A DNA stretch of 64,000 nucleotides, from assembly GCA_030584185.1 (NCBI GenBank), contig CP129495.1, forward strand, positions 1,719,469 through 1,783,468. The letters run 5' to 3'. This document shows, piece after piece, positions 8,823-16,959 of this stretch (its first letter is position 1; each line of letters starts with the position of its first letter). The position numbers and the translations under genes are program-made. Under the pieces are notes generated by a model. That model saw only the letters and a program-made list of their open reading frames with translations. It made no database searches and was not told the origin of the DNA. The stretch comes from Acidimicrobiia bacterium (GTDB lineage Bacteria; Actinomycetota; Acidimicrobiia; Spongiisociales; UBA11373).

Positions 8823-9197
8823 TCAGTGCTCGCCAAGGGCGATGGCGAACACCATGGCGTCACGATCGGTGTGGGTGATGGTGATCTCCACGCCGGTGAC
8901 TCCGAGCATCTCGGCCCGCCTGGCGGCGGTCCGATGGAGTCGCACGGTCGGCTTGCCACCACCGGTGATCTCGACGTCGCGCCATCGAATGCGGCGCCAG
9001 CCGCTGCCCAGGCTCTTCATCACCGCTTCCTTCCCGGCGAACCGGGCTGCCAGGCGGCGTTCGGGGGCGGCGAACCGAAATGCGTAATCGCGTTCGGCCT
9101 CGGTGAAGCAGCGTTCGGCGAACCTCGGGTATCGGTCGAGCACCCGGCGGACGCGCCCGATCTCGGCGAGGTCGACCCCCAGTCCGATGATCCGCAT
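8823..9197 (-). CDS. acpS: Holo-[acyl-carrier-protein] synthase
   Basis: Transfers 4'-phosphopantetheine from CoA to ACP. The 124-residue length is typical. The Mg2+/CoA residues lie in IIGLGVDLAEI (Asp9) and RFAAPERRLAARFAGKEAVMKSLG (Glu in FAGKEA). The C-terminal ITHTDRDAMVFAIA strand is also conserved. An AGGAGGGG box lies 3 nt before the ATG, and a -10 TAGCCT (9224-9229, minus) lies inside the stop region of the upstream popT gene. Confidence 0.93.
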   Translation of the reverse strand: MRIIGLGVDLAEIGRVRRVLDRYPRFAERCFTEAERDYAFRFAAPERRLAARFAGKEAVMKSLGSGWRRIRWRDVEITGGGKPTVRLHRTAARRAEMLGVTGVEITITHTDRDAMVFAIALGEH

Positions 9198-9223
9198 CGA
9201 CCCCTCCTGGCTGTGCCAGGCTC

Positions 9224-9229
9224 AGGCTA
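9224..9229 (-). promoter_or_regulatory. -10 box TAGCCT for acpS
   Basis: Minus-strand TAGCCT overlaps the popT stop codon. A start near 9217 would leave a leader of about 20 nt containing the AGGAGGGG ribosome-binding site of acpS. Confidence 0.4.
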
Positions 9230-10102
9230 TCGCGCCCGGGGCGTCCCTCCCACCCGCGACACCCAACCGATCCCGAGGACCACGCCCAGTCCCAGCGCAG
9301 CCAGCAGCAGGGGAGCGAGTGGATCCTGTGGCGCCGCCAGGCGGGCGGTGGCGGTTCCGTCGGGCCAGGGCCAGAGGACGCGAAGCGAGCCTGCCATCAG
9401 GCCGATCAGCGCTGCCATCACGGTGTCGTGATGATGGCGGAGGAGTCGATCGAGAACGGTGGCGAACGACGAGAGGCCGATTGCGGCACCGGCGACGAAC
9501 ACCGAGATCACGCCCAACCGCCTGTCGTTCACGGCATCCAGAACCGGCTGGTACATCCCCAGCATGAGGAGGATGAACGACCCGGATATCCCCGGAAGGA
9601 TCATCGCCACTATCGCCACCGCCCCGGCGACGAAGAATGCGGCTGCCGCGGGATTCGCCACCTCGCCCCGTCGGAGCCCGAGGAGCAAGAAGGCCGCGAC
9701 GGCGACCGCCGCCAGCACCACCAGCCGTCCGAGGTCCCAGCGGCCCACCAGCCTCCAGGCGATCAGGATCGAGGCGAGTACGAGGCCGAAGAAGAGGGCG
9801 GCGGTCTCGACCGGTTGCTCCTCGAGCATGCGGTCGATCAGCGAGGACAGGGTGAGCACCGCCAGCGCGATGCCGGATAGCAACGGCACCAGCAGTCGCC
9901 ACTCGACCGCTCCGAGGCGGCGCCCTGCCTCCTGCCAGCGCCCCCTGATCAGCGCCCCGAGTGACGAAGCGGCGTGATGCACGGAGGCGACCAGGCGCTC
10001 GTAGATGCCGAGCACGAGGGCCACGGTGCCACCGGAGACCCCGGGCACCACGTCGGCCGAGCCCATCAGGAATCCTCGGGCGACATCGATGATGAGGTTC
10101 AC
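9227..10102 (-). CDS. popT: DUF368 polytopic membrane protein, predicted undecaprenyl-phosphate translocase
   Basis: A 291-residue protein with about eight membrane helices. The N-terminal signature GFLMGSADVVPGVSGGT and the related VAMILPGISGSFILLMLGMY (about residues 160-185) are the paired inverted-repeat motifs of DUF368. Members of this family (PopT) are reported to recycle undecaprenyl phosphate across the membrane for cell-wall synthesis. The start is a GTG with a leaderless -10 box. It lies between a lipoprotein gene and acpS, all on the minus strand. Confidence 0.85.
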   Translation of the reverse strand: MNLIIDVARGFLMGSADVVPGVSGGTVALVLGIYERLVASVHHAASSLGALIRGRWQEAGRRLGAVEWRLLVPLLSGIALAVLTLSSLIDRMLEEQPVETAALFFGLVLASILIAWRLVGRWDLGRLVVLAAVAVAAFLLLGLRRGEVANPAAAAFFVAGAVAIVAMILPGISGSFILLMLGMYQPVLDAVNDRRLGVISVFVAGAAIGLSSFATVLDRLLRHHHDTVMAALIGLMAGSLRVLWPWPDGTATARLAAPQDPLAPLLLAALGLGVVLGIGWVSRVGGTPRAR

Positions 10103-10109
10103 CGGGGGC

Positions 10110-10115
10110 AGGCTA
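10110..10115 (-). promoter_or_regulatory. -10 box TAGCCT, leaderless promoter of popT
   Basis: Minus-strand TAGCCT ends 7 nt before the GTG at 10102; no ribosome-binding site is visible. Confidence 0.5.
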
Positions 10116-10126
10116 ACCCTGCAGGG

Positions 10127-11239
10127 TCAACCTGCGCGGTACTGAAGGTTCTTGCCGGCCGGGCCCCGGATGGTGAGGGTCTCCCCGTCGATGTCGAGGT
10201 CTGCGCCTTGGCCGAGCACGGTGAGCACGAACGCTTCCTGGGCCATGATCTCCTCCCCGCATGCCATCTCCGTGGCAGTCGTCGGGCCGAAGCCGAGATC
10301 GTCGTCAAGGGTCCCCGAGATCTGGTTGCAGCCGCTGCTCCCCGTGAACGAGCCATCGGCGTCGAAGAGCAGGAATGCGGGCGCCACCGGTGCCGTGGCG
10401 ACCTCGCCGTCGACGAGCATCTCCAAGTTCCACTCAATGCCGGCCAGGGCAGCAACCTCATCCGGCTCAACGGCCAGGAGTCGTAGCGCCTTCCCCGAGG
10501 GGTGGGTGATGGTCAGCGAGTCGCCGGCGATCGAGACATGAGCCGGGCCCGAGAGCACGCCCAGCATCAGCCGTTCCTGGTTCATGATCGCCTCGTCGCA
10601 GGCGATCAGGGTGGCGACGATCTCGGTGAACCCGAGAACCGGGTCGTATGAGCCGCCGAAGCCGTTGCACCCGTCGTGACCGCTCACGGCGCCGTCCTCG
10701 GTGAACACGATCCAGGCCGATGCCGCCGGCGTCGAGGTGGAGTCCCCGTCGACCAGCGTGTCCAGCGTCCAGTGGGTACCGGTGAGGGAGGCGTCCACGG
10801 CCGACGGCTCGGGCTCGAACCGCAGCTCCACGCCGTCGCCGGTCAGGAGCACACCTCCGCCGGAAGCGATCACCTGCTGCACGCGCACCAGGGCGTCGAG
10901 GAACGCTGCTTCGAGGTCCATCACCCCCGTCGCCTCGCACCACATCTCGGTCCGGGCCAGTCCCTCGCCCTCTCCGATGGAGACCTCGCTTCCGTCGAGA
11001 AAGACGGGACCTCCGTAGTGGTTGCAGGCGGCGGTCCCGGCCACTGTGCCATCGTCGACCCGCAGCGTGACGGCGTGTCCGGGTATCGGCTGCAGGGAAA
11101 CCCCATCGACCGAGCCCGAGGTGAGTACCCAGGTGCGGTCGCCGAGAGGGTTCCCCGCTCCCATGTCGTCCTCCTGGCCGCAGGAGGCGAGTACGAGCGA
11201 TGCGACGACGAGGGAGGCGATGAGGGCGGTGCGTTTCAT
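10127..11239 (-). CDS. Lipoprotein with three META/HslJ-like domains
   Basis: A 370-residue exported lipoprotein. Residues 1-20 form a signal peptide ending in lipobox LASC (Cys20). Three repeats of a META (HslJ-like) domain follow, at about 30-130, 148-250 and 265-368. Each carries a tryptophan near its start (WVL, WTL, WNL), a GxxxCN-type core (GTAACNHYGG, GHDGCNGFGG, GSSGCNQISG) and a later Cys (MWCEA, IACDE, MACGE). E. coli HslJ is a single-domain heat-inducible lipoprotein. Function is unknown; envelope-stress binding is a guess. A possible ECF-type promoter lies upstream. Confidence 0.8.
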   Translation of the reverse strand: MKRTALIASLVVASLVLASCGQEDDMGAGNPLGDRTWVLTSGSVDGVSLQPIPGHAVTLRVDDGTVAGTAACNHYGGPVFLDGSEVSIGEGEGLARTEMWCEATGVMDLEAAFLDALVRVQQVIASGGGVLLTGDGVELRFEPEPSAVDASLTGTHWTLDTLVDGDSTSTPAASAWIVFTEDGAVSGHDGCNGFGGSYDPVLGFTEIVATLIACDEAIMNQERLMLGVLSGPAHVSIAGDSLTITHPSGKALRLLAVEPDEVAALAGIEWNLEMLVDGEVATAPVAPAFLLFDADGSFTGSSGCNQISGTLDDDLGFGPTTATEMACGEEIMAQEAFVLTVLGQGADLDIDGETLTIRGPAGKNLQYRAG

Positions 11240-11247
11240 GCCGGTTC

Positions 11248-11274
11248 GACGGGGCCGGCCTCGCTGCCGGTTCC
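11248..11274 (-). promoter_or_regulatory. Candidate ECF-sigma promoter (GGAACC-N17-CGTC)
   Basis: On the minus strand GGAACC (11269-11274) and CGTC (11248-11251) are 17 nt apart, and the lipoprotein ATG follows 8 nt later. It resembles the element upstream of the ECF sigma gene at 50281. Chance occurrence in GC-rich DNA is possible. Confidence 0.35.
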
Positions 11275-11312
11275 CGGGACCATCGGCGGTGCCTCACCCG
11301 CTCCGAGCGCCG

Positions 11313-11318
11313 TACGAT
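11313..11318 (+). promoter_or_regulatory. -10 box TACGAT, leaderless promoter of the nnr operon
   Basis: TACGAT ends 7 nt before the ATG at 11326, with no Shine-Dalgarno box. It would drive the eight-gene chain to 17963. Confidence 0.5.
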
Positions 11319-11325
11319 CCACGGC

Positions 11326-12738
11326 ATGCGCCCGGTGATCACACCTGCCGAGTCGGCCCGCCTCGACGAGGCCGCCGGGACTCCGGGGCGCCTGCTCCTC
11401 GAACGCGCCGGTCTGGCGGTGGCGCTGGCGGCGGTCCGAATGGGCGCCGGGTACGGCCGTCGCGTCGCCGTGCTCACCGGCCCGGGGAACAACGGCGGTG
11501 ACGGATGGGTAGCGGCGCGACACCTTCGCCGTCGCGGCGCCGAGGTGGTGGTCCACTCCCTCGGCTACCCGAGAGGCGACTCTTCACCGAGACGGGCCGC
11601 CGCCATCGCCGCCGTTCGCAGCGGCGTATCGGTGCGTCTGCTGGGCGAGACGAATGAGTGCGACCTCATCGTCGACGCCCTGTTCGGGTCGGGGTTCCGC
11701 GGCTCGCTGCCCACCGCAGTGGCGTCCTGGACGGGCCTGGAGGTACCGGTCCTGGCGGTGGACCTCCCGTCGGGTCTGGACGGGCTCACCGGAGAGGCCC
11801 AGGGGCCCGTGTTCCGGGCGTCGCGCACGGTTACCTTCCACGCCTTGAAGACCGGCCACTTGGTGGGGGACGGGCCCGACCTGTGTGGTGAGGTGGAGGT
11901 GGCAGACATCGGCCTCGGCGGCGAGATCCCCGAGTGGCTGCTCTGCGAGGACGCAGACGCCGGCGTACCGGAGCGGCCATCGCGAGCACACAAGTGGTCG
12001 GCCGGTTCGGTGGCGGTGGTCGGTGGGTCCCCGGGAATCGTCGGAGCGTCGGTGCTCGCCGGAGGCGCCGCATTGCACTTCGGCGCCGGCTCGGTACGGG
12101 TTCTGGTGCCGCGGGGAGTGGGCGGGCTCGCGGCGGCGATGGATCCCGGCCTCACCACCGAGGCGGTCGGGGACGCCGAGTCCTTCGACGATGGTGACGC
12201 CCCCGTAGTCCTCGAACGGGCCTCTCGCTTCGACGTGATGCTCCTCGGCCCCGGGTTGGGGCCCGAGAGCGGCGGGTTCGCCGAAAGCCTGATGCGGGGC
12301 TGGCCCAAACCGATGGTGATCGACGCCGATGCCCTGCGCATGATCACCCCCTCGATGCTGGCAGGGCGGCCCGCTGCGACCGTGATCACCCCGCACGCCG
12401 CCGAGTTCACCGCCTTGACCGGAGAGGCGGCGATCCCCGAGAGCGCCGCCGGGCTGGCGTCCTCGACCGGGGCCGTGGTCCTGCTCAAGGGTGCTCCCAC
12501 GTTCGTGATGGGCACGCGGCGGTGGGTCGTGACCTCAGGCACCAGGGATCTCGCCACGATCGGCACGGGTGATGTCCTGGCCGGGATGGTGGCCGCCCTG
12601 ATGGCGCGAGGGATGCCGCCCGAGGATGCCGCTCGCGCCGCCGCCCACCGGCACGGGAGGGCGGGCCGCAGGCTGGCGGAGACAACTACCGTCACCGCTC
12701 CGCGGCTCATGGGCGAGATCGGGAGGTGGGCTTGGTGA
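11326..12738 (+). CDS. nnr: Bifunctional NAD(P)H-hydrate epimerase / ADP-dependent NAD(P)H-hydrate dehydratase
   Basis: Repairs damaged (hydrated) NADH and NADPH. The N-terminal epimerase domain (about 1-200) has GPGNNGGDGW and the DLPSGLDGLTGE loop. The C-terminal dehydratase domain (about 210-470) has KWSAGSVAVVGGSPG, LLGPGLGPESGG, the TPHAAEFTALTG segment and the ATP-fold motif GTGDVLAGMVAALMARG. The 470-residue length fits the fused form. It overlaps alr by a GTGA and starts the operon. Confidence 0.92.
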   Translation: MRPVITPAESARLDEAAGTPGRLLLERAGLAVALAAVRMGAGYGRRVAVLTGPGNNGGDGWVAARHLRRRGAEVVVHSLGYPRGDSSPRRAAAIAAVRSGVSVRLLGETNECDLIVDALFGSGFRGSLPTAVASWTGLEVPVLAVDLPSGLDGLTGEAQGPVFRASRTVTFHALKTGHLVGDGPDLCGEVEVADIGLGGEIPEWLLCEDADAGVPERPSRAHKWSAGSVAVVGGSPGIVGASVLAGGAALHFGAGSVRVLVPRGVGGLAAAMDPGLTTEAVGDAESFDDGDAPVVLERASRFDVMLLGPGLGPESGGFAESLMRGWPKPMVIDADALRMITPSMLAGRPAATVITPHAAEFTALTGEAAIPESAAGLASSTGAVVLLKGAPTFVMGTRRWVVTSGTRDLATIGTGDVLAGMVAALMARGMPPEDAARAAAHRHGRAGRRLAETTTVTAPRLMGEIGRWAW

Positions 12739-13829
12739 GGCCGTCTTGGGTGGAGGTGGATCTCGACGCCATCCGACACAACGTGACCGAGATGGCTGCG
12801 GCCATCGCCCCGTCGAGACTCTGCGCCGTGGTCAAGGCCGACGGCTACGGGCACGGCGACGTCCCGGTGGCGGCGGCTGCACTCGAAGCGGGGGCCTCGA
12901 TGCTGGCCGTGGCGCTGGTCTCGGAGGGTGCCGGACTGCGCGAAGCGGGGATCGAAGGTCCGATACTCCTGCTCTCGGAGCCGGAAGCCGGCGATGCCGG
13001 CGAGGTCGTGCGCTGGGACCTCACACCCACCGTGTACCGCGAGTCGTTTCTCGAGGCATTGGTTGCGGTTGCCCCCGACGGCCATCCGGTACACGTCAAG
13101 GTGGACACCGGGATGCACCGTGTGGGCGCCACGCCTGAGACCGCGGTGTCGCTGGCCACCGCCGTCGCCGCCTCTCGCCTGCGTCTGGAGGGGCTGTGGA
13201 CCCACTTTCCCGTCGCCGAGGCCGATCATGAGTTCACCCGTGGCCAGGTGGCCACGCTCCTCGACGTCGCCGCCCGCCTCCGTCTCGCCGGCGCTGCCCC
13301 GGAGATGCTGCACGCCGCCAACACCGCCGGTGCCCTGGGCCTCCCCGCCGCCCGGCTCGATCTCGCTCGCGTGGGTATCGGGACCTATGGGCTTCGCCCG
13401 GCGCCGGGGTACGCCCCCGAGATCGATCTGCGGTCGGCGATGCGGGTGGTGAGCCGGGTGGGGCACCTCGCCCGGCACCGAGCCGGGGAGCGCCCCTCCT
13501 ACGGACGGATCCGACCGCTGGCCACCGACTCGACTATCGCCACCGTGCCCATCGGGTACGCCGACGGGGTGAGGCGGGCACTCTCGCACAACGGCGGCGA
13601 GGTGATCATCCGGGGCCGCCGGTATCCGTTCGCCGGGACCATCACCATGGATCAGGCCCTCGTCGACCTGGGTGACGACCCGGTCGCCATCGGCGACGAG
13701 GTCGTCCTGCTGGGCCGACAGGGAGATGCCGAGATCACCGCCGACGAGTGGGCGCAGCGCCTCGGAACCATCAACTGGGAGGTGGTGTGCGGCTTCGGCC
13801 CCAGACTTCCCCGACGGTACCTGGGGTGA
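12735..13829 (+). CDS. alr: Alanine racemase
   Basis: PLP enzyme supplying D-alanine for peptidoglycan. AVVKADGYGHG carries the PLP lysine near the N-terminus; HVKVDTGMHRVG, RPSYGRIRP and VPIGYADGVRRAL are the other conserved segments. I chose the GTG at 12735 because it overlaps the nnr stop (GTGA) and has a GGGAGG box 8 nt upstream; a GTG at 12726 would add three residues. The 364-residue length is normal. Confidence 0.94.
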   Translation: MRPSWVEVDLDAIRHNVTEMAAAIAPSRLCAVVKADGYGHGDVPVAAAALEAGASMLAVALVSEGAGLREAGIEGPILLLSEPEAGDAGEVVRWDLTPTVYRESFLEALVAVAPDGHPVHVKVDTGMHRVGATPETAVSLATAVAASRLRLEGLWTHFPVAEADHEFTRGQVATLLDVAARLRLAGAAPEMLHAANTAGALGLPAARLDLARVGIGTYGLRPAPGYAPEIDLRSAMRVVSRVGHLARHRAGERPSYGRIRPLATDSTIATVPIGYADGVRRALSHNGGEVIIRGRRYPFAGTITMDQALVDLGDDPVAIGDEVVLLGRQGDAEITADEWAQRLGTINWEVVCGFGPRLPRRYLG

Positions 13830-14716
13830 CCCTCACCGCCGTCCCCGGTGTTCGTGTCGGCCACTGGACCGACCCCGTCGGACTCACCGGGGTGACCGTC
13901 GTGGTTCCGCCCGAGCCCAACGTCACCGGGGTTGAAGTACGCGGGGCTGCACCGGGAACCCGAGAGACAGCACTCCTCGCCCCGGGGATGAAGGTGGAGT
14001 CGGTGCAGGCGATCGTGCTCGCCGGCGGCTCCGCCTTCGGGCTGGCCGCCGCAGACGGCGTGGTGTCCGCCCTGGAGGCCGAGGGCCGGGGCCACCCCAC
14101 GTTCGCCGGCGTGGTCCCGATCGTTCCGGCAGCGATCATCTTCGACCTCGGTGTCGGTGATCGACGATCCCGTCCCGATGCCGCTGCCGGTGCCGCCGCC
14201 TACCGGGCGGCGACGACGGAGCCCGTGGTCATGGGATCGGTGGGGGCGGGTACCGGGGCCACGGTCGCCGGATGGCGGGGGTTCGACCATCGAAGGAGGG
14301 GTGGGGTCGGTTCCCACTCCGAGCCCGTGGGCAGGGCGACGGTGGGTGCCCTTGCAGTGGTCAACGCCGTCGGTGACGTGTTCACCCTGGAGGGGGAGCC
14401 GCTCACCGGCGGTGTGCTGGTTCCCGAAGGCCCGCCGGTGGCCCCTCGTCCCCTGGAGAGCACCACCTTGGTGGTCGTGGCCACCGACGCCAGGCTCGAC
14501 CGCACCGCCCTCTCCCGGCTTGCCGTCCAGGCGCACGACGCCCTGGCGGTATGCCTCCGGCCCAGCCACACACGCTACGACGGGGACGCCGCCTTCGTGG
14601 TGTCCTGCGGAGGGATGGAGGCCGATCCGGACGCCCTCGGTGTGGCCACCTTCCGGGTGGTCGGGCGGGCGATCGAGGCGGCGATGCGGTCAGCACCGGC
14701 GGGGGTGGTCGGATGA
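13826..14716 (+). CDS. P1/S58-family Ntn-type peptidase (DmpA/NylC-like)
   Basis: A 296-residue member of the self-processing aminopeptidase/hydrolase family that includes DmpA and nylon-oligomer hydrolase NylC. Family features are GVRVGHWTD near the N-terminus, the Gly-rich VLAGGSAFGLAAADGVV block and STTLVVVATDARLD, where the autocleavage site and Ser/Thr nucleophile are expected. The GTG at 13826 overlaps the alr stop; upstream starts would lie inside alr. The substrate is unknown; its place beside alr may hint at small amino-acid derivatives, which is speculative. Confidence 0.82.
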   Translation: MTLTAVPGVRVGHWTDPVGLTGVTVVVPPEPNVTGVEVRGAAPGTRETALLAPGMKVESVQAIVLAGGSAFGLAAADGVVSALEAEGRGHPTFAGVVPIVPAAIIFDLGVGDRRSRPDAAAGAAAYRAATTEPVVMGSVGAGTGATVAGWRGFDHRRRGGVGSHSEPVGRATVGALAVVNAVGDVFTLEGEPLTGGVLVPEGPPVAPRPLESTTLVVVATDARLDRTALSRLAVQAHDALAVCLRPSHTRYDGDAAFVVSCGGMEADPDALGVATFRVVGRAIEAAMRSAPAGVVG

Positions 14717-15324
14717 CCGCATTCGCCGATCTGACTTCCCTGGCGGCCGCAGCCTCGTCTTGCACCGACTGCCGCCTGGCGGAGACCCGCACCAGCGTGG
14801 TGTTCGCCGATGGCGGCGAGGGTGCCGACCTGATGCTCATCGGTGAGGCGCCGGGAGCCAACGAGGACAGGATGGGGGTTCCATTCGTCGGTGCAGCGGG
14901 GAGGCTGCTCGACGGGTTGCTCGGCGAGATCGGGCTGCAGCGTCAGGATGTCTACATCGCCAACGTGCTCAAGTGCCGCCCGCCGGGCAATCGCGACCCA
15001 CAGCCCGACGAGATCGAGGCGTGCAAGCACTTTCTCCGCCGCCAGATCGAGCTGGTCGATCCTCGGGTCGTGGTGACGCTGGGTAACTTCGCCACCCGTC
15101 TCCTGCTCAGGAGGGATGTGGGGATCACCCGCCTGCGGGGCCAGGTGTACCCGTGGTGGCGGAGGCATCTGGTCCCCACCTTCCACCCGGCTGCCGCCCT
15201 GCGGTCCGGTGAGCGAGTGCTCGACCAGATGCGACAGGATCTCGCCATCGTCGCCGGGCTGTTGCAGGACGAGCCTCCTCCGGGCTCGGAAGGGGACGGC
15301 GAGCAGTTGGGGCTGTTCTCATGA
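14713..15324 (+). CDS. Uracil-DNA glycosylase, family 4/5 type (4Fe-4S)
   Basis: Base-excision repair enzyme removing uracil from DNA. The 203-residue protein has the iron-sulfur cysteines (CTDC near the N-terminus, later LKCRPPGNRDP and a following EAC), motif A GEAPGANED, the FVGAAGRLLD loop and the C-terminal TFHPAAAL histidine motif. The ATG overlaps the upstream stop (ATGA) and its own stop overlaps tsaE. Actinobacteria commonly have this glycosylase family. Confidence 0.9.
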   Translation: MTAFADLTSLAAAASSCTDCRLAETRTSVVFADGGEGADLMLIGEAPGANEDRMGVPFVGAAGRLLDGLLGEIGLQRQDVYIANVLKCRPPGNRDPQPDEIEACKHFLRRQIELVDPRVVVTLGNFATRLLLRRDVGITRLRGQVYPWWRRHLVPTFHPAAALRSGERVLDQMRQDLAIVAGLLQDEPPPGSEGDGEQLGLFS

Positions 15325-15773
15325 TCCGCGCCGAATGCGCCACCGAGGCCGACACCCGGGCACTGGGCCGTCGCCTTGCCGGGCTGTTGCGCCCCGGAGA
15401 CGTCGTACTCCTCGCCGGCGATCTCGGCGCCGGAAAGACCGTGTTCGCCGGGGGACTGGGAGAGGGGCTGGGCGTGGACGATCCGGTGGTGAGTCCCACC
15501 TTCGTCCTGGCACGGCGTTACTCGGGGTTGATGCCGATGGTCCACGTCGACATCTATCGGGTCGGCTCCTGGGCCGAGATCGAGGATCTGGATCTGGACA
15601 CGGAGGCGGGGGACGGCGTCCTGGTGGTCGAGTGGGGGCAGGCCGCCGAGCAGTCGTTCGGCGAGGATCACCTTCTGGTGAGTATCGAGGTCGGGTCCGA
15701 GGGGGCCCGCATCGTGGAACTGGTGCCGCACGGAACATGGATCGATCGCCCTCTCCACGAGGTGCTGTCATGA
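15321..15773 (+). CDS. tsaE: tRNA threonylcarbamoyladenosine synthesis ATPase TsaE
   Basis: P-loop ATPase of the t6A tRNA-modification complex (TsaB/TsaD/TsaE). Walker A is GDLGAGKT (about residues 33-40). The VSPTFVLARRY and VHVDIYRV segments and the VEWGQAAE motif are family-specific. The 150-residue length is typical. ATGA overlaps join it to udg before and tsaB after. Confidence 0.93.
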   Translation: MIRAECATEADTRALGRRLAGLLRPGDVVLLAGDLGAGKTVFAGGLGEGLGVDDPVVSPTFVLARRYSGLMPMVHVDIYRVGSWAEIEDLDLDTEAGDGVLVVEWGQAAEQSFGEDHLLVSIEVGSEGARIVELVPHGTWIDRPLHEVLS

Positions 15774-16474
15774 GGATCGTCGCCATCGAGACGGCCACGG
15801 CGGCGTCCTCGGTGGCTCTCGGCGATGCTTCCGGCATCGTGGCCGCGGCACGACGGGTCGATCGTCGGGGTCACGTCGGGTTCATGGTGCCGGCACTCGA
15901 ATTCTGTTTCGAGCAGGCGGGATGGCTGCCCGACGAGATCGATGCCGTCGCCGTCGATGTCGGGCCGGGCCTGTTCTCCGGGATCCGCGCCGGGCTGGCC
16001 ACCGCCCAGGCGTTGGCGGTGGCTGCCGGCGTCCCCCTGTTCCCGGTGACCTCGCTGGATGCCGTCGCCCTGGAGGCGAGGACCGGTCATCGCCGCATCT
16101 GGGCGGTGGTGGACGTTCGCCGCGGCGAGGTGGCGGCCGGCCCCTACCAGCCCGTGCCCGGCGGTGTCCTGCGCGACGGCGTCGCCGAACTGTGCACGCC
16201 GGAGGCCTTTCGGGCGATGTTGGAGAGCGACCCGTCCGAGGGGCTGGTCGTCGGCGAGTGGCAGGCACTGCCCGACGGGACCCTGCTCGGCCTGCATGCC
16301 ATCAAGACCGGCCGGCCACGGCATCCTTCTGCGGCATCGGTCCACGAGATCGCCCGGGGTCTCGCCGCCCGCGGCGAGGCTCCTCACCCCGACGATGTGC
16401 GCCCGCTCTACATGCGCGAGCCGGACGTGGCCATCAACTGGTCCGACTACCGGGAGGAGGGGCCATGGCGGTGA
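15770..16474 (+). CDS. tsaB: tRNA threonylcarbamoyladenosine synthesis scaffold TsaB
   Basis: Non-catalytic ASKHA partner of TsaD in t6A synthesis. The N-terminal strand IVAIETATAASSVAL and the GPGLFSGIRAGLATAQALA segment (about 62-80) are diagnostic. At 234 residues it has the usual length. The ATG at 15770 overlaps the tsaE stop; the stop overlaps rimI by 10 nt. Confidence 0.92.
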   Translation: MRIVAIETATAASSVALGDASGIVAAARRVDRRGHVGFMVPALEFCFEQAGWLPDEIDAVAVDVGPGLFSGIRAGLATAQALAVAAGVPLFPVTSLDAVALEARTGHRRIWAVVDVRRGEVAAGPYQPVPGGVLRDGVAELCTPEAFRAMLESDPSEGLVVGEWQALPDGTLLGLHAIKTGRPRHPSAASVHEIARGLAARGEAPHPDDVRPLYMREPDVAINWSDYREEGPWR

Positions 16475-16959
16475 CCGCCCCGGTGGTACGGCCGATGACC
16501 GCCGCCGACGTGGCCGGAGTCACCGAGCTCGAGGCGGCCTCCTTCCCCGACCCGTGGTCGGCGGCTGCGTTCTTCGAGGAGATCGTCCAGCCGAGCAGGC
16601 TCTATCTGGTTGTCGAGGACGGGGGCCGGGTCGCCGGCTACGGCGGGATCATGATCATCGAGGAGGACGCCCACGTGATGACGATCGCCGTCGCCCCGGA
16701 AGACCGCCGCCGTCGGTTGGGTACCCGGCTGATGCTGGGCATGGTCGAGGTGGCCCTGAAACGCGGCGTGCAGAGCCTGACGCTCGAGGTTCGACCCTCG
16801 AACACAGCCGCCCGCACCCTCTACGAGCGTTTCGGGTTCGTCGAGGTGGGCACCCGTCCCGGCTACTACCGGGACGAGGACGCGATCATCATGTGGGTCG
16901 TGGACGCCGCCGGCCCCGAGTATCGAGCCCGCATCGACTCCATCCGGGGTTCGGCATGA
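16465..16959 (+). CDS. rimI: Ribosomal-protein-S18-type N-alpha-acetyltransferase RimI
   Basis: GNAT acetyltransferase, by family an N-terminal acetylase of ribosomal protein S18. The acetyl-CoA motif reads VAPEDRRRRLGTRLM, followed by LEVRPSNTAARTLYERFGFVEVGTRPGYY, typical of RimI. Start ATG 16465 has GGAGG 7 nt upstream; a GTG at 16471 overlapping the tsaB stop is possible. RimI between TsaB and TsaD is a conserved actinobacterial order. Confidence 0.9.
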   Translation: MAVTAPVVRPMTAADVAGVTELEAASFPDPWSAAAFFEEIVQPSRLYLVVEDGGRVAGYGGIMIIEEDAHVMTIAVAPEDRRRRLGTRLMLGMVEVALKRGVQSLTLEVRPSNTAARTLYERFGFVEVGTRPGYYRDEDAIIMWVVDAAGPEYRARIDSIRGSA

